DNA of 64,000 bases from Bacillota bacterium (GTDB taxonomy: Bacteria; Bacillota; Clostridia; Acetivibrionales; DTU013). Position 1 is the first letter of the stretch. Every line of letters begins with the position of its first letter. The translations under genes were made by a program, and so were the position numbers. The stretch is taken from contig JAEZCO010000025.1 in NCBI GenBank assembly GCA_023433505.1, forward strand, positions 1 to 64,000. The letters are read 5' to 3'. Below the pieces are notes generated by a model. It saw only the letters and a list, made by a program, of their open reading frames with translations. It had not been told where the DNA came from and made no database searches. This document shows positions 53,514 through 62,349 of the stretch, in pieces.

Positions 53514-54230
53514 TTATTTATTATAATTTCTTTTGCCTGATTTCGGAGTTTCACCTTTCAACAATACGGCATTCACTGCAAAAAGCGAAATTGCAAGCCA
53601 TATCAGGCCCCAGATGAAAGCCGGGATATGCGTCATGTTTTGCAGCTGTACCGCGTCCGTCAGGGGTTGAGTTGTTTTCCAGCCCTGAATAAGGTGCAGC
53701 TTGAGATTCAACTGCAGGAGTATCGTATCGACAAAGGTATCGTAGATGGCGTAAGCGACGCTTGATATTCCGATGATGTCAATAACCCACTCATTAAGCT
53801 TTTCATTATGCACCATATATAATATGAGGACAAAACCTGCAAAAATAGCAGCATAAAGTATTGTAAAAACCGAGTCCCCGTATTTTATGGCAACTCCAAG
53901 CAGCAGGATTGCAATAGTACCAAGTATGAACTTTTTAAGCGCAGTCCGCTTCAGATAAAGGATTAGAATCGCAAACACCAGGGTCCCGAGATATCCGCCA
54001 TTTGCAATGACAAATGCGGAAAAACCGTTTTTGGGCAAGGTCAGGGCATATCCGCCCTCATTCATATCGATCCTCAATCCCTGGATGCCATAGCCGAAAA
54101 TCACTGCCATCAAAGTATGTCCCAGCTCATGCAGAAAAACTGCAAAAAGCTTTAGAGGCTTCATAATGACCGTATTCCACAAAACCACAGCCGCAACCAG
54201 TATTATCAAATATTTACCTGTCTGTTTCAT
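53514..54230 (-). CDS. M50-type membrane metallopeptidase-like protein
   Basis: A 238-residue membrane protein with about six helices. The HELGH motif (residues about 34-38) in helix two matches the zinc site of M50 site-2-like proteases; an NGGYLGT segment and later D/N residues may complete it. The family (M50B-like, DUF-type) is widely distributed in Firmicutes and of unknown substrate. GAGGTAATT precedes the ATG. It lies about 35 bases upstream of ligA on the same strand. Confidence 0.8.
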   Translation of the reverse strand: MKQTGKYLIILVAAVVLWNTVIMKPLKLFAVFLHELGHTLMAVIFGYGIQGLRIDMNEGGYALTLPKNGFSAFVIANGGYLGTLVFAILILYLKRTALKKFILGTIAILLLGVAIKYGDSVFTILYAAIFAGFVLILYMVHNEKLNEWVIDIIGISSVAYAIYDTFVDTILLQLNLKLHLIQGWKTTQPLTDAVQLQNMTHIPAFIWGLIWLAISLFAVNAVLLKGETPKSGKRNYNK

Positions 54231-54324
54231 AATTACCTCACAAGATTGTTTCAGTACAGTACTATAAGATTATACTGGTTTTGACATAAAAAATAAAGCT
54301 TTTCCCAATTCTCTAAATTTCTTA

Positions 54325-54353
54325 TTGATTTTAGCAATTATTTTAGATATAAT
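54325..54353 (+). promoter_or_regulatory. Sigma-A promoter of the Phd-Uma2 gene
   Basis: TTGATT (54325-54330), a 17-base AT-rich spacer, and consensus TATAAT (54348-54353). The coding start is at 54397 behind AAGGAGG. Confidence 0.75.
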
Positions 54354-54396
54354 TATTTTAGAATTAACTAACTTTTAACATAAGGAGGTAACTATA

Positions 54397-55116
54397 ATGA
54401 TCATATCGACAACCGAAATCCAGAATAATTTCGGTAAATTTCTTAAACTGGCGGAGTATGAGGATGTCATTATTACAAGGAACGGTAAAAAGGCAGCAAC
54501 TCTCTCAGCTTTTAAGGAGGATGAGGATCAATGGATGCTCCGCGAGACCTCTCCCGAATATGCTGCTTCTCATGTAAGAGTATCCTATGAGGAATTCCTC
54601 AAGATTACTGAAGAAAGTGAACACAGATATGAACTTATTGATGGGGAAATCTATTTTCTCGCTTCCCCTTTCTATCCCCACCAAAAAGCTGTCAAGGAAA
54701 TTTTGACAGAATTCGTCCTATGGTTCAGGGATAAAAAATGTGAACCCTTGGCAGCGCCTTTTGACGTCACTTTATTTAAAAGTGAAAAGAATATTTGCGT
54801 TGTACAGCCCGATATCCTGGTGATGTGCGATCGGGAGAAAATTGATGCGAAAGGCAGATATACAGGGGTTCCGTCACTTGTTGTGGAAGTGTTGTCAGAA
54901 TCCACCTCCAGCAAGGATAACGTCACAAAGCTAAATCTCTACATGAGTACGGGAGTCAAGGAGTATTGGGTTGTCAATACCGAATCCCGGGAAATCTATA
55001 TCTATGTTTTTAAAGACAATGGAATCAAGCACCTTTACAGCTTTAATGAAAATAAGCGTGCAGAATCTGCTTATTTCAGCGGTTTAGGCGTTGATCTTCA
55101 AAGAGTATTTGCATGA
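54397..55116 (+). CDS. Phd/YefM antitoxin domain fused to Uma2 endonuclease
   Basis: A 239-residue two-domain protein. Residues 1-45 (ISTTEIQNNFGKFLKLAEY, then VIITRNGKKAATL) are a clear Phd/YefM DNA-binding antitoxin domain. Residues about 60-239 are a Uma2 (DUF820) PD-(D/E)xK nuclease: YELIDGEIYFL, VQPDILVMCD with the catalytic Asp, and PSLVVEVLSEST with the Glu. A protein carrying both antitoxin and nuclease parts could act as a self-contained or self-repressing unit. It stands alone with its own promoter. Confidence 0.85.
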   Translation: MIISTTEIQNNFGKFLKLAEYEDVIITRNGKKAATLSAFKEDEDQWMLRETSPEYAASHVRVSYEEFLKITEESEHRYELIDGEIYFLASPFYPHQKAVKEILTEFVLWFRDKKCEPLAAPFDVTLFKSEKNICVVQPDILVMCDREKIDAKGRYTGVPSLVVEVLSESTSSKDNVTKLNLYMSTGVKEYWVVNTESREIYIYVFKDNGIKHLYSFNENKRAESAYFSGLGVDLQRVFA

Positions 55117-55123
55117 ACTGTAA

Positions 55124-55236
55124 AAGCAAGTCTTTATAGATGGTCCGCCGCTTATTTGCCACCGTCTGAAAATCAATTCAGCACTCACCACCGACGAAGC
55201 GGAGGACATTTTTGAGCCTCGTTATAAAGCTTGCTT
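55124..55236. mobile_element. MITE-like element, copy B (diverged)
   Basis: Ends AAGCAAGTCTTTATA (55124-55138) and TTATAAAGCTTGCTT (55222-55236) are imperfect inverted repeats, with inner GTCCGCCGCTT/AAGCGGAGGAC. Its right block GGAGGACATTTTTGAGCCTCG to TTATAA (first 20 bases quoted) matches the ends at 36177 and 57119. Confidence 0.6.
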
Positions 55237-55319
55237 CCAGTTATCATGTACAATACGATCACTGCCATGGAGGGCATATAGCAAAGTAATTGTTTCTCTG
55301 TCAGGCAGCTATACCACCA

Positions 55320-56426
55320 TCACTGCACATAGCGGTTTACATCGTTTAATGTAATTCCCTGATGCAGTGCGATATTCAATCCGTTTGCTATGACTTTTGA
55401 AACCTTCTCAATGACTTCGTCGATTTCCTTGGGTGTGACGATAAGGTTCCCGATATAGGGTTTCAGGACCTCCTGTATCATCATATACTTTTCATTCCTA
55501 TCAATGCTCTTCATCATCGTATAAAAATCGGTACCCTGGGGAGCTTGCTTTATCATGCTGTCCAGCACCAGGTCAATGGTATCATTGGCCATGGTAGCGG
55601 CGTCAACCACCGTAGGGACGCCAATAGCGATTACAGGTATTCCCAGGGTTTCCTTGGACAGCTCCATTCTTTTATTGCCTACACCCGAGCCGGGAGCTAT
55701 GCCCGTATCGGCGATCTGGATTGTGGTATTGACGCGTTCCATCTTTCTTGAGGCCAAGGCGTCTATGGCAATAATAAAATCCGGTTTTATCCTGTCCACG
55801 ATCCCCCGGATGATTTCACCCGTTTCAATTCCTGTGATCCCCAGAACCCCCGGAGCCACTGCACAAACCGGCCTTACGCCCTTGTCCACCTGCTCCGGCA
55901 CATATTCCAGAAGATGCCTTGTTACCATGACGCTGGATACGACCTTTGGGCCGAGCGCATCCGGGGTCACATTCCAGTTTCCCAGCCCGACGATCAGTAT
56001 CGTTGATTTTTCCTGCAGCTTAAGTATGGCCACAAGCTCTTGCGCCAGGGCCTTGCAAGTATTTTCATACAAAACCTGGTCGTTGTCTCTCAGCCCCGGT
56101 ACTTCAAGCGTTATATAATTGCCCATGGGCTTTCCTATGGCTGCTTCGCCTGTGGGAGATGTAACCCTGACCCTTGTTATTTTAATATCGTCGTTTCCTG
56201 CGTTCTCAACTTCTACTCCCGGCATACCCTGGCCCTGTGAAGCATTTTCACTGGCAGCTTTCTCTTTGATCAGTTCATGGGCTTCCAGCGTCAGGTCCGT
56301 CCTTACGCTCCTTGAATAAGGACCTGCCGTGACCATGGGATCCGGGCATTTATTGGCGGCATTGCCGGAGCAATCGCCAAAAGATGAACGATACCCGATA
56401 CCCCCGAGTCTTTCATTCGATTTCAT
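55320..56426 (-). CDS. gpr: Germination protease GPR
   Basis: A 368-residue aspartic protease that degrades small acid-soluble spore proteins on germination. It is made as a zymogen; cleavage occurs near SVRTDLTLEAHELI (about 40-53). Diagnostic segments include VGLGNWNVTPDALGPKVV, PGVLGITGIETGEI and DALASRKMERVNTTIQIADT (opening part). Length is normal for GPR. The start follows AAAGGAT. A sigma-G promoter could not be picked with confidence. Divergent from rpsT. Confidence 0.95.
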   Translation of the reverse strand: MKSNERLGGIGYRSSFGDCSGNAANKCPDPMVTAGPYSRSVRTDLTLEAHELIKEKAASENASQGQGMPGVEVENAGNDDIKITRVRVTSPTGEAAIGKPMGNYITLEVPGLRDNDQVLYENTCKALAQELVAILKLQEKSTILIVGLGNWNVTPDALGPKVVSSVMVTRHLLEYVPEQVDKGVRPVCAVAPGVLGITGIETGEIIRGIVDRIKPDFIIAIDALASRKMERVNTTIQIADTGIAPGSGVGNKRMELSKETLGIPVIAIGVPTVVDAATMANDTIDLVLDSMIKQAPQGTDFYTMMKSIDRNEKYMMIQEVLKPYIGNLIVTPKEIDEVIEKVSKVIANGLNIALHQGITLNDVNRYVQ

Positions 56427-56610
56427 TGAATCAATCCTTTCCTACGCGTAGTTTTATCTATTTTTCCACAAAGCATAAAGAAAATTCACTTTCGTCCGGC
56501 TCTTTGCTCAAAAAAAGAATCTTTACCCTTGCTTTTTCAAAATTTTCATGGTAGAATATTCGATGTCGGTAAAAAGCCGTCGAAATTCCGTAACGCAGGA
56601 GGTGAAAGGT

Positions 56611-56871
56611 TTGCCTAATATTAAATCAGCTATTAAAAGAGTGAAAGTTACAGAGACCAAGACTGTTAAGAATACAATAAGAAAATCAGCCTTGAAGACA
56701 GCAATAAAAAAGTGCAGCGATACGATTGAAAAGAAGGATGCATCTGCACAAGCAGTTTTGAACACAACTGCCAGTATTATAGACAAGGCAGCATCAAAGA
56801 ACATACTTCACAAAAACACCGCTGCGAGAAGGAAATCCAGACTTGCAAAAGCAATGAACACAGCTAAATAA
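56611..56871 (+). CDS. rpsT: 30S ribosomal protein S20
   Basis: An 86-residue basic ribosomal protein that binds 16S rRNA. The start is TTG at 56611, behind GGAGGTGAAAGG; a longer frame from 56548 runs through the promoter and ribosome site. The NIKSAIKRVKV start and Lys-rich helical body ending HKNTAARRKSRLAKAM are typical. Followed by a terminator. Its use of TTG is common for rpsT. Confidence 0.96.
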   Translation: MPNIKSAIKRVKVTETKTVKNTIRKSALKTAIKKCSDTIEKKDASAQAVLNTTASIIDKAASKNILHKNTAARRKSRLAKAMNTAK

Positions 56872-56894
56872 TGAACATAGATTAAAAAGCAAAA

Positions 56895-56917
56895 AACGTA
56901 CATAGGTACGTTTTTTT
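56895..56917 (+). terminator. Terminator of rpsT
   Basis: AACGTAC, loop ATAG, GTACGTT, then TTTTT. A classical intrinsic terminator 23 bases after rpsT. Confidence 0.9.
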
Positions 56918-56920
56918 ATT

Positions 56921-57119
56921 TTGCAGCGACACAATTCGAAATTAATTTTCTCGTTTGTAGAAAAAATTAATTTCATCCGCGGAGTTTCAAAGAGGCTCTC
57001 GCAAGCTAAAGCTTGCTGCTCGCCATGCGTCCCGGGCAAAAGATATGCTTACCACTTGAACATCAATTTACTATCCTCCACCTACAGGGGTGGAGGACAG
57101 TTTTTATGCCTCGTTATAA
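56921..57119. mobile_element. MITE-like element, copy C
   Basis: Left block GAAATTAATTTTCTCGTTTG with the TTTCATCCGCGGAGTTTCAA segment matches 36017-36090; right block GGAGGACAGTTTTTATGCC then TCGTTATAA matches the other copies. The hairpin TCCTCCACC/GGGTGGAGGA lies before the T-run. It inserts directly after the rpsT terminator, and its end supplies the stop codon of the next gene. Confidence 0.65.
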
Positions 57120-57332
57120 ATAGATAACCTTTGAAGGTCCGAAAAGCTTCCAAATATGCTTTGAATCGTTACATTTCCTCATTTCTTCAGGATGTGCCTC
57201 CACCCAGGCAACAATTGCCGCATCGATTAAATCATCCAACTTTACCGGGTCCATTCCCGGTATTCCAACGTCTCTCTCTGTTTCCTCATACCCTTCTCCT
57301 TTCTGTATTGACAGCTTGGTAGATTGGTCCAT
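57114..57332 (-). CDS. Small acidic protein of unknown function
   Basis: A 72-residue protein beginning MDQSTKLSIQKGEGYEE; a helical middle DDLIDAAIVAWVEAHPEE. Not a family I recognise. Start at 57332 behind TGGAGGAGGG. The final residues VIYL and the stop fall in the MITE copy, so the original end was probably replaced by the insertion. Confidence 0.6.
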   Translation of the reverse strand: MDQSTKLSIQKGEGYEETERDVGIPGMDPVKLDDLIDAAIVAWVEAHPEEMRKCNDSKHIWKLFGPSKVIYL

Positions 57333-57472
57333 CGTATTACCCTCCTCCAGCCAGGTCCACCCCCAAAAATATAAAAGCCACAAAAAACGGCAGCCTGCGA
57401 AATGATTTATTTCTAAAGCGTACATGAATTATAACAAAGAGATTTCAAAAAGGTTACAATTTATTAAGAATA

Positions 57473-58102
57473 TTATATGCATTTATGTTTCCAGGACCTT
57501 TTTATAGGCCTGTAATCATCTCCAAGCACGGCTTTTGCCAGTTTAGACCGTATCCTGAAGAGCTTTACCTTTATATTGTTAACCGAAAGACCTGTCAATT
57601 TGCTCAACTCTTTAAGGCTTTTCCTCTGATGCCTTGACAGAATGAACAACATCCTCTCCTGTACCTCCAGCTTTCCGATTTCCTCATAAAGTATTTTGAT
57701 ATAACCTGAAAAAGCTGAATCCTCTGAAATGTTTTCCAGATTATAGTCCTCTATGCCGTATTCCTGACTTACAGTTCTTCCTTCAATATTATTTCTGCTG
57801 CCTGTGAAATCATTCTCAAAGCTTACCCTGTTGTGCATGTGCTTCCTTTCCATCTGATAATAGTTGACGACACAGGAATTGACAACCTTCTGCAGATAGG
57901 AAGAATTCAGTATTCTTCCGGGGCATTTGACAAGTATCTTAATTATCTTTTCATAAACGCTTCCAAGAATGTCTTCCTCAGCTGTATGAAGATCATACAC
58001 GGAATTCCAGTATGTACGCAGCTTGGTTTTAACAGTCGCCTCAATAGTCTTCCTGTAGCACATAATTTGCTGTTCGATACTATTTTCAGGCACTTTACAC
58101 AT
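57473..58102 (-). CDS. RNA polymerase sigma factor, ECF-like sigma-70 family
   Basis: A 209-residue sigma factor. Region 2 covers about 20-95 (EEDILGSVYEKIIKI, CVVNYYQMERK) and region 4 about 150-195 (LEVQERMLFILSRHQ, LKELSKLTGLSVNNIKVKL) with its helix-turn-helix. No regulator gene is adjacent. Start at 58102 behind GGGAGGT; a frame from 58123 starts upstream of that site. Target genes unknown. Confidence 0.85.
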   Translation of the reverse strand: MCKVPENSIEQQIMCYRKTIEATVKTKLRTYWNSVYDLHTAEEDILGSVYEKIIKILVKCPGRILNSSYLQKVVNSCVVNYYQMERKHMHNRVSFENDFTGSRNNIEGRTVSQEYGIEDYNLENISEDSAFSGYIKILYEEIGKLEVQERMLFILSRHQRKSLKELSKLTGLSVNNIKVKLFRIRSKLAKAVLGDDYRPIKRSWKHKCI

Positions 58103-58293
58103 ACCACTACCTCCCGGATACATTGTCCTACTTAATTAAACAAGCATTCTATAGACAGGTTACAATAGTGTAAAAAAAATATTATTTTGTAAATTTTTTC
58201 TAATTTCCTCAAGGATTTAGTAACAAACACCTTTATTTACGGTTTAACTATATAGGAGTTGAAATTACGTATCAATGAAAAGGAGGTTATCTT

Positions 58294-58602
58294 ATGTTGG
58301 AATTTCTGAACCGCTGTCTTCCCTACCTGGACATTCTTGTAAGGCTGTTTACCCTATGTTCAATGCTGCTTGGGATCGCTGCAAAAATACACGATGCCTC
58401 CAGGCGCAAAAAAACCGGCTTACTTCCTGGAAAACTCTATAATAAGCAGTTCTGCAGCCGTCCTGTCCTCAAGCCTCCCGGTTTTTACGGCAATATCAAA
58501 TTCAAGGCAGGTTTCCATTGCGGATTTAAGCCGCTCAACACTAAAGCTGCCGGCCTGCTTAAGTATCTTTCCGGCAATAAATGGAGTCAAACCAAGCTTT
58601 GA
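58294..58602 (+). CDS. Possible small membrane peptide overlapping holA antisense
   Basis: A frame of 102 codons with a strong Shine-Dalgarno AAAAGGAGGT spaced 6 bases before the ATG. The first 43 residues form a hydrophobic helix (LDILVRLFTLCSMLLGIA) followed by a basic patch SRRKK, a layout like the small toxin at 38220. The remaining part runs antisense over the last 183 bases of holA and has no features. It may be a real small gene or a chance ribosome site. Confidence 0.35.
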   Translation: MLEFLNRCLPYLDILVRLFTLCSMLLGIAAKIHDASRRKKTGLLPGKLYNKQFCSRPVLKPPGFYGNIKFKAGFHCGFKPLNTKAAGLLKYLSGNKWSQTKL

Positions 58603-59445
58603 TGCAATTTCTCCGCTATTTGAGCCTGCATCGTGCAAAAGCTTTACCTGCAGGATCTGCCTGAATTGTCTGGCGATCATAAACAGGATCTTGGGAATAG
58701 GCTCTTTCAACACCACCATGTCGTTAAGCAAATTCAACGCTCTGCTGCTGTTTTTCTCAGTAATTGCATCCGTAAGGTCAAAGACCCTGCTTTTGATTGA
58801 TTTTGTGCAAACCTTCTCAATCTCTTGAAGAGTTACTCTGTCTTTGCCGCCCAGATAGGCAATCAGTTTTTCGACTTCATTCAGTATTTCGGTCATTCCC
58901 TGCTCACAGTTTTCCACCAGCCGCGAAGCCGTAGCCAGGTCAATCTCCACACCTGCTGCCCTGAGTCTTTTCGTGACCCACTTTACAAGCTCATCCGGTT
59001 TCTGATAAGCAAACTCAACAATCAGCCCATGCTTTTTAATCGCATCAATGGCTTTTAACCTTTTATCAATTTCCTGTTCATAGAATATCAGGCAAACGTG
59101 GGGAGGCAAATCCTGGAGCAGCAAAGACAGGTCGTCATTGGCCGGCTTACCTTTTTTTGCAGTGTCGCCGGCTTTTTTGGCAGGCTTGAACAACCCGGAG
59201 TTTTTGACGATGACCACCTTCCTTTCGGAAAAAATGGGCATTGTTTCACAGTTGTCCCGTACTTTGTTGATTTCCACCTTGCCTTCCAGCACCACTTTAT
59301 TCAAGGCCTTTAAATCCGCTGTCAACAGGCTTTTTTCGATGCTGTCCGCATAATGCTTCATCAGATAGTCTTCAGGCCCGTAAAAAAGGTACAGGGTCCT
59401 TATTTTGTTGCTCTTCAAGTCTTCCTTAAGTATGTCCAGGCTCAT
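58420..59445 (-). CDS. holA: DNA polymerase III subunit delta
   Basis: A 341-residue clamp-loader subunit that opens the sliding clamp. N-terminal AAA-like domain (TLYLFYGPEDYL, residues about 18-29), the middle domain and the C-terminal collar domain (MVVLKEPIPKILFMIARQFR near 248-267) agree with HolA. Length is normal. comEC lies 7 bases upstream on the same strand, the common clostridial order comEC-holA. Confidence 0.93.
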   Translation of the reverse strand: MSLDILKEDLKSNKIRTLYLFYGPEDYLMKHYADSIEKSLLTADLKALNKVVLEGKVEINKVRDNCETMPIFSERKVVIVKNSGLFKPAKKAGDTAKKGKPANDDLSLLLQDLPPHVCLIFYEQEIDKRLKAIDAIKKHGLIVEFAYQKPDELVKWVTKRLRAAGVEIDLATASRLVENCEQGMTEILNEVEKLIAYLGGKDRVTLQEIEKVCTKSIKSRVFDLTDAITEKNSSRALNLLNDMVVLKEPIPKILFMIARQFRQILQVKLLHDAGSNSGEIASKLGLTPFIAGKILKQAGSFSVERLKSAMETCLEFDIAVKTGRLEDRTAAELLIIEFSRK

Positions 59446-59452
59446 ATATCCT

Positions 59453-61819
59453 CTATTCCGTCTCCTCGACGGTCCTTTTTATTCTTATGTTTTTGCCGTT
59501 GCTTGTCAAAACCACCGCTCCCGATTCATCCGTCCTGAACAGGATCACACCCTTGTCATCCAGCCTCTGCAGCACTTCCTGGGATGGGTGGCCGAAATTA
59601 TTGTTTTTCCCCACACTGATCACTGCGGCCTTCGGATTTACCCGATCAAGAAAGTCCATTCCGCTGGATGTATCCGAGCCATGGTGGCCAACCTTCAATA
59701 CATCCGCTTCCAGAGGTGCGCTGCGGTTAACCAGCGCTTCTTCAGCCGGCTTCTCCGCGTCTCCGGTAAAAAGCAGCTCCGTTTGGCCATAGATCAATTT
59801 TATCACTAATGAAGTATTATTTAAAGACGAATTATCATCATGAAACTGCTGGATCGGATTAAACACCTGAAGCTCTGTTTTCTTATCCAGATTTATGGTA
59901 TCTCCTTCCCCGCACCGGCTCACCTTTATTCCCTTTTTCCCTGCAATCTCCAGCAACTGATAAAACTCCTTTTCGTCCTTGATGCCGGGAATAATAAGGT
60001 TTCTTACTTTGAATTGCTCAAGGACAGGAACCAGCCCTTGAATATGGTCGGCGTGGCCATGGGAGGCTATAACGGCGTCCAGGCTGGAGATGCCTTTATC
60101 CAGCAGGAAGGGTATAACTACAGACTCGCCCACGGTTGACACTACCTGCGGATTTGTACTGCCTCCTCCGTCCAGAAGTACTGTTTGCCCGCTGCAGGTT
60201 CTGATAAAGGATGAGTCCCCCTGTCCTACGTCAAGGAAAGTCACTTCCAGCTTGCCGGGGATCAGCAGGGAAACAAATAAAATGACAACCACCAGCGAAG
60301 CCGCTGCTGCGATGTATCGACGCCTTATTTTTATCTTTTTTTCCGGGGCATACAGCAATAAAAACCACAAAGCCAGGTAGTAAATCAAAACAAGAGCTAT
60401 CGAAGGCGTTACAACCCGGATTGTGGCAAAGGGCAGGCTTGCCGATATTCCGGTAACATACAAAACGAAGCTTAAAAGCACGCAGTTCACATATCCGATG
60501 ATCTGGGAGAAAACGATACTCAGCTGGCCTAAAACTGCCATTACTGTCCCCAGTATCGTAATAACCTCCATCAGGGGGACGACAAGCAAATTGGATAAAA
60601 GCGATATGACAGAAAGCTTATTGAAGTAATAAAGCGTAATAGGCAGTACACCCAATTGTGCAGAAATTGTGGCTGCCAGAACATCTGCCACTGCTCCCGG
60701 GAGGTATTTGAAGCTCAGTAAGCTCTTCATCCTTTTATACATCAGGACAAGGGACAGCGTTGCCGCAAAGGAGAGCTGGAATCCTATATTAAAGAGCATA
60801 TAGGGACTGCAAAGCAAAAGCAGTATTGCGGCGAAGGAAATGGTTGTATAAACATCGCCTTCCCGCATCAGCATTTTCCCCAACAACATTATAATCCCCA
60901 TGACGACAGCTCTCAGCACAGACGGTTCGAAGCCGGTAATGTAAATGAACAAGATCAAAAAAGCTATAATGAAGATGCAGGAAATATTTTGCCGGACCCT
61001 GAGTTTCTTAAATATGAAAAGCAAAGGAAGCACCAGGAACGCCACATTGGCTCCTGAAACGGCCATAATATGCGTCAGTCCGGCATCGCTGAATGCTGCC
61101 TGCACTTCCTTTGTGAGTCCTTCCCTATATCCGATCAAGACACCATTCAGCAAGCCTGCTTGCTGCCGTGGCAGGCTTTTCTCAATGACGCCGACAATTT
61201 TCATCCGCAGCATATGTCCGATATCAATTAAAAATAAAGATCTCCGTCCCTCTTTCGTGGTTATTTGCAAAGAAAAAACAACTGCGGACACACCTTTTTG
61301 GGAAAGATACCTCCGGTAGTCAAAGCCGCCGGGGTTCCTCACTCCCTTCGGAAGGTTCAATTGTCCGGCAAACTCCACTTCCCTGCCATAGTCAAGAAGG
61401 TTGCTGCTTTCATTCAGAACCGAGGTCAGAAGCAGCTTCCCTTTTGTCTTCTGGAACTCTCCATCACTTCGTATTTCAACGACATTCACAATGTAGGACA
61501 CCTTTGCTTCTTTAACGTCCGGCTCTGAAGCTATAAATCCCTTTACTCCAACACGTTCTCCGCTGTATTCGGCAAACCTGCCTGTATTAACCCTATCCAG
61601 GCACAGGAACTCAAAAGCACCTACAGCGAAGAAGATAAGAATACCAATGAAAATGAAAAGATTCCTTTGAATACGTTTGTACAATAAATACAGGACCGCG
61701 GCCAGCAATAGTAGTGCGGCAACTGCCATAAAAAATGAATTGGATATGCTGGCTGCAGTGATTCCTGCAATGATGGATACAGCAAACAACAAAAGCGGTC
61801 TCTTCAATAGCAGTTCCAT
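59453..61819 (-). CDS. comEC: DNA internalization competence protein ComEC/Rec2
   Basis: A 788-residue membrane channel for single-stranded DNA uptake. N-terminal DUF4131 (about 20-180), a multi-helix Competence domain (about 210-490; VSGANVAFLVLPLLF, TGFEPSVLRAVVMGI), and a C-terminal metallo-beta-lactamase domain (about 520-788; DVGQGDSSFI, ASHGHADHIQG). Full length, so the gene looks functional. Start at 61819 behind GGGAGAATTA; a frame from 61840 lies upstream of that site. Followed by holA. Confidence 0.94.
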   Translation of the reverse strand: MELLLKRPLLLFAVSIIAGITAASISNSFFMAVAALLLLAAVLYLLYKRIQRNLFIFIGILIFFAVGAFEFLCLDRVNTGRFAEYSGERVGVKGFIASEPDVKEAKVSYIVNVVEIRSDGEFQKTKGKLLLTSVLNESSNLLDYGREVEFAGQLNLPKGVRNPGGFDYRRYLSQKGVSAVVFSLQITTKEGRRSLFLIDIGHMLRMKIVGVIEKSLPRQQAGLLNGVLIGYREGLTKEVQAAFSDAGLTHIMAVSGANVAFLVLPLLFIFKKLRVRQNISCIFIIAFLILFIYITGFEPSVLRAVVMGIIMLLGKMLMREGDVYTTISFAAILLLLCSPYMLFNIGFQLSFAATLSLVLMYKRMKSLLSFKYLPGAVADVLAATISAQLGVLPITLYYFNKLSVISLLSNLLVVPLMEVITILGTVMAVLGQLSIVFSQIIGYVNCVLLSFVLYVTGISASLPFATIRVVTPSIALVLIYYLALWFLLLYAPEKKIKIRRRYIAAAASLVVVILFVSLLIPGKLEVTFLDVGQGDSSFIRTCSGQTVLLDGGGSTNPQVVSTVGESVVIPFLLDKGISSLDAVIASHGHADHIQGLVPVLEQFKVRNLIIPGIKDEKEFYQLLEIAGKKGIKVSRCGEGDTINLDKKTELQVFNPIQQFHDDNSSLNNTSLVIKLIYGQTELLFTGDAEKPAEEALVNRSAPLEADVLKVGHHGSDTSSGMDFLDRVNPKAAVISVGKNNNFGHPSQEVLQRLDDKGVILFRTDESGAVVLTSNGKNIRIKRTVEETE

Positions 61820-61919
61820 TAATTCTCCCGTTTTTGTCATTATTATACATTATATAGCAAATTTTGTAAATATGCGGATTGACAGGAAAACTCAATTCAA
61901 CCTATATCCATTGAATCAA

Positions 61920-62225
61920 TCAAAAGGATAGTAAATTCAGAATCCACTGAAGATGAAGCAGAATAACTGATGCCTTTACAGCCAGCAGTATTGTAAGCGC
62001 TCTCTGAAGCCACCTGACCCGGACTTGCGCTCTATAAAGAAAGTAAAGTGCCGCTGCCACAAAGAATAAGATCATGACATAAGCGAATATACGGCATTTT
62101 TCAATTAAAAAGCCCATGAGAGGATTGGCCTCGCATATAATACCGCTCTGAAGGCCCAAATGCGTAAAAACAACATCCAATGCGGTCAGAATAAAAATTG
62201 TTATGAATATCCATCTGCTGCGCAT
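61920..62225 (-). CDS. DUF5658 small membrane protein
   Basis: A 101-residue membrane protein. TALDVVFTHLGLQSGI with EANPLM is the DUF5658 hallmark (residues about 13-36), with three or four helices in total. Start at 62225 behind AAGGTG; a frame extending to 62429 would overlap the hydrogenase end and is not supported. Function unknown. Confidence 0.75.
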   Translation of the reverse strand: MRSRWIFITIFILTALDVVFTHLGLQSGIICEANPLMGFLIEKCRIFAYVMILFFVAAALYFLYRAQVRVRWLQRALTILLAVKASVILLHLQWILNLLSF

Positions 62226-62349
62226 AGCATACACCTTAATACTTAACGTCATATTATTAATAGTATAGTATGGCAGCTTTTTATCTGGTATATTTTGGAA
62301 ATCATTTCCTGCATTTTTTTGATTTGGGATGCTGCGAAATTTATTCGTG

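Noticed and set aside
55555..56118. A 187-codon plus-strand frame
   Set aside because: Antisense to gpr; low-complexity shadow of the real gene.
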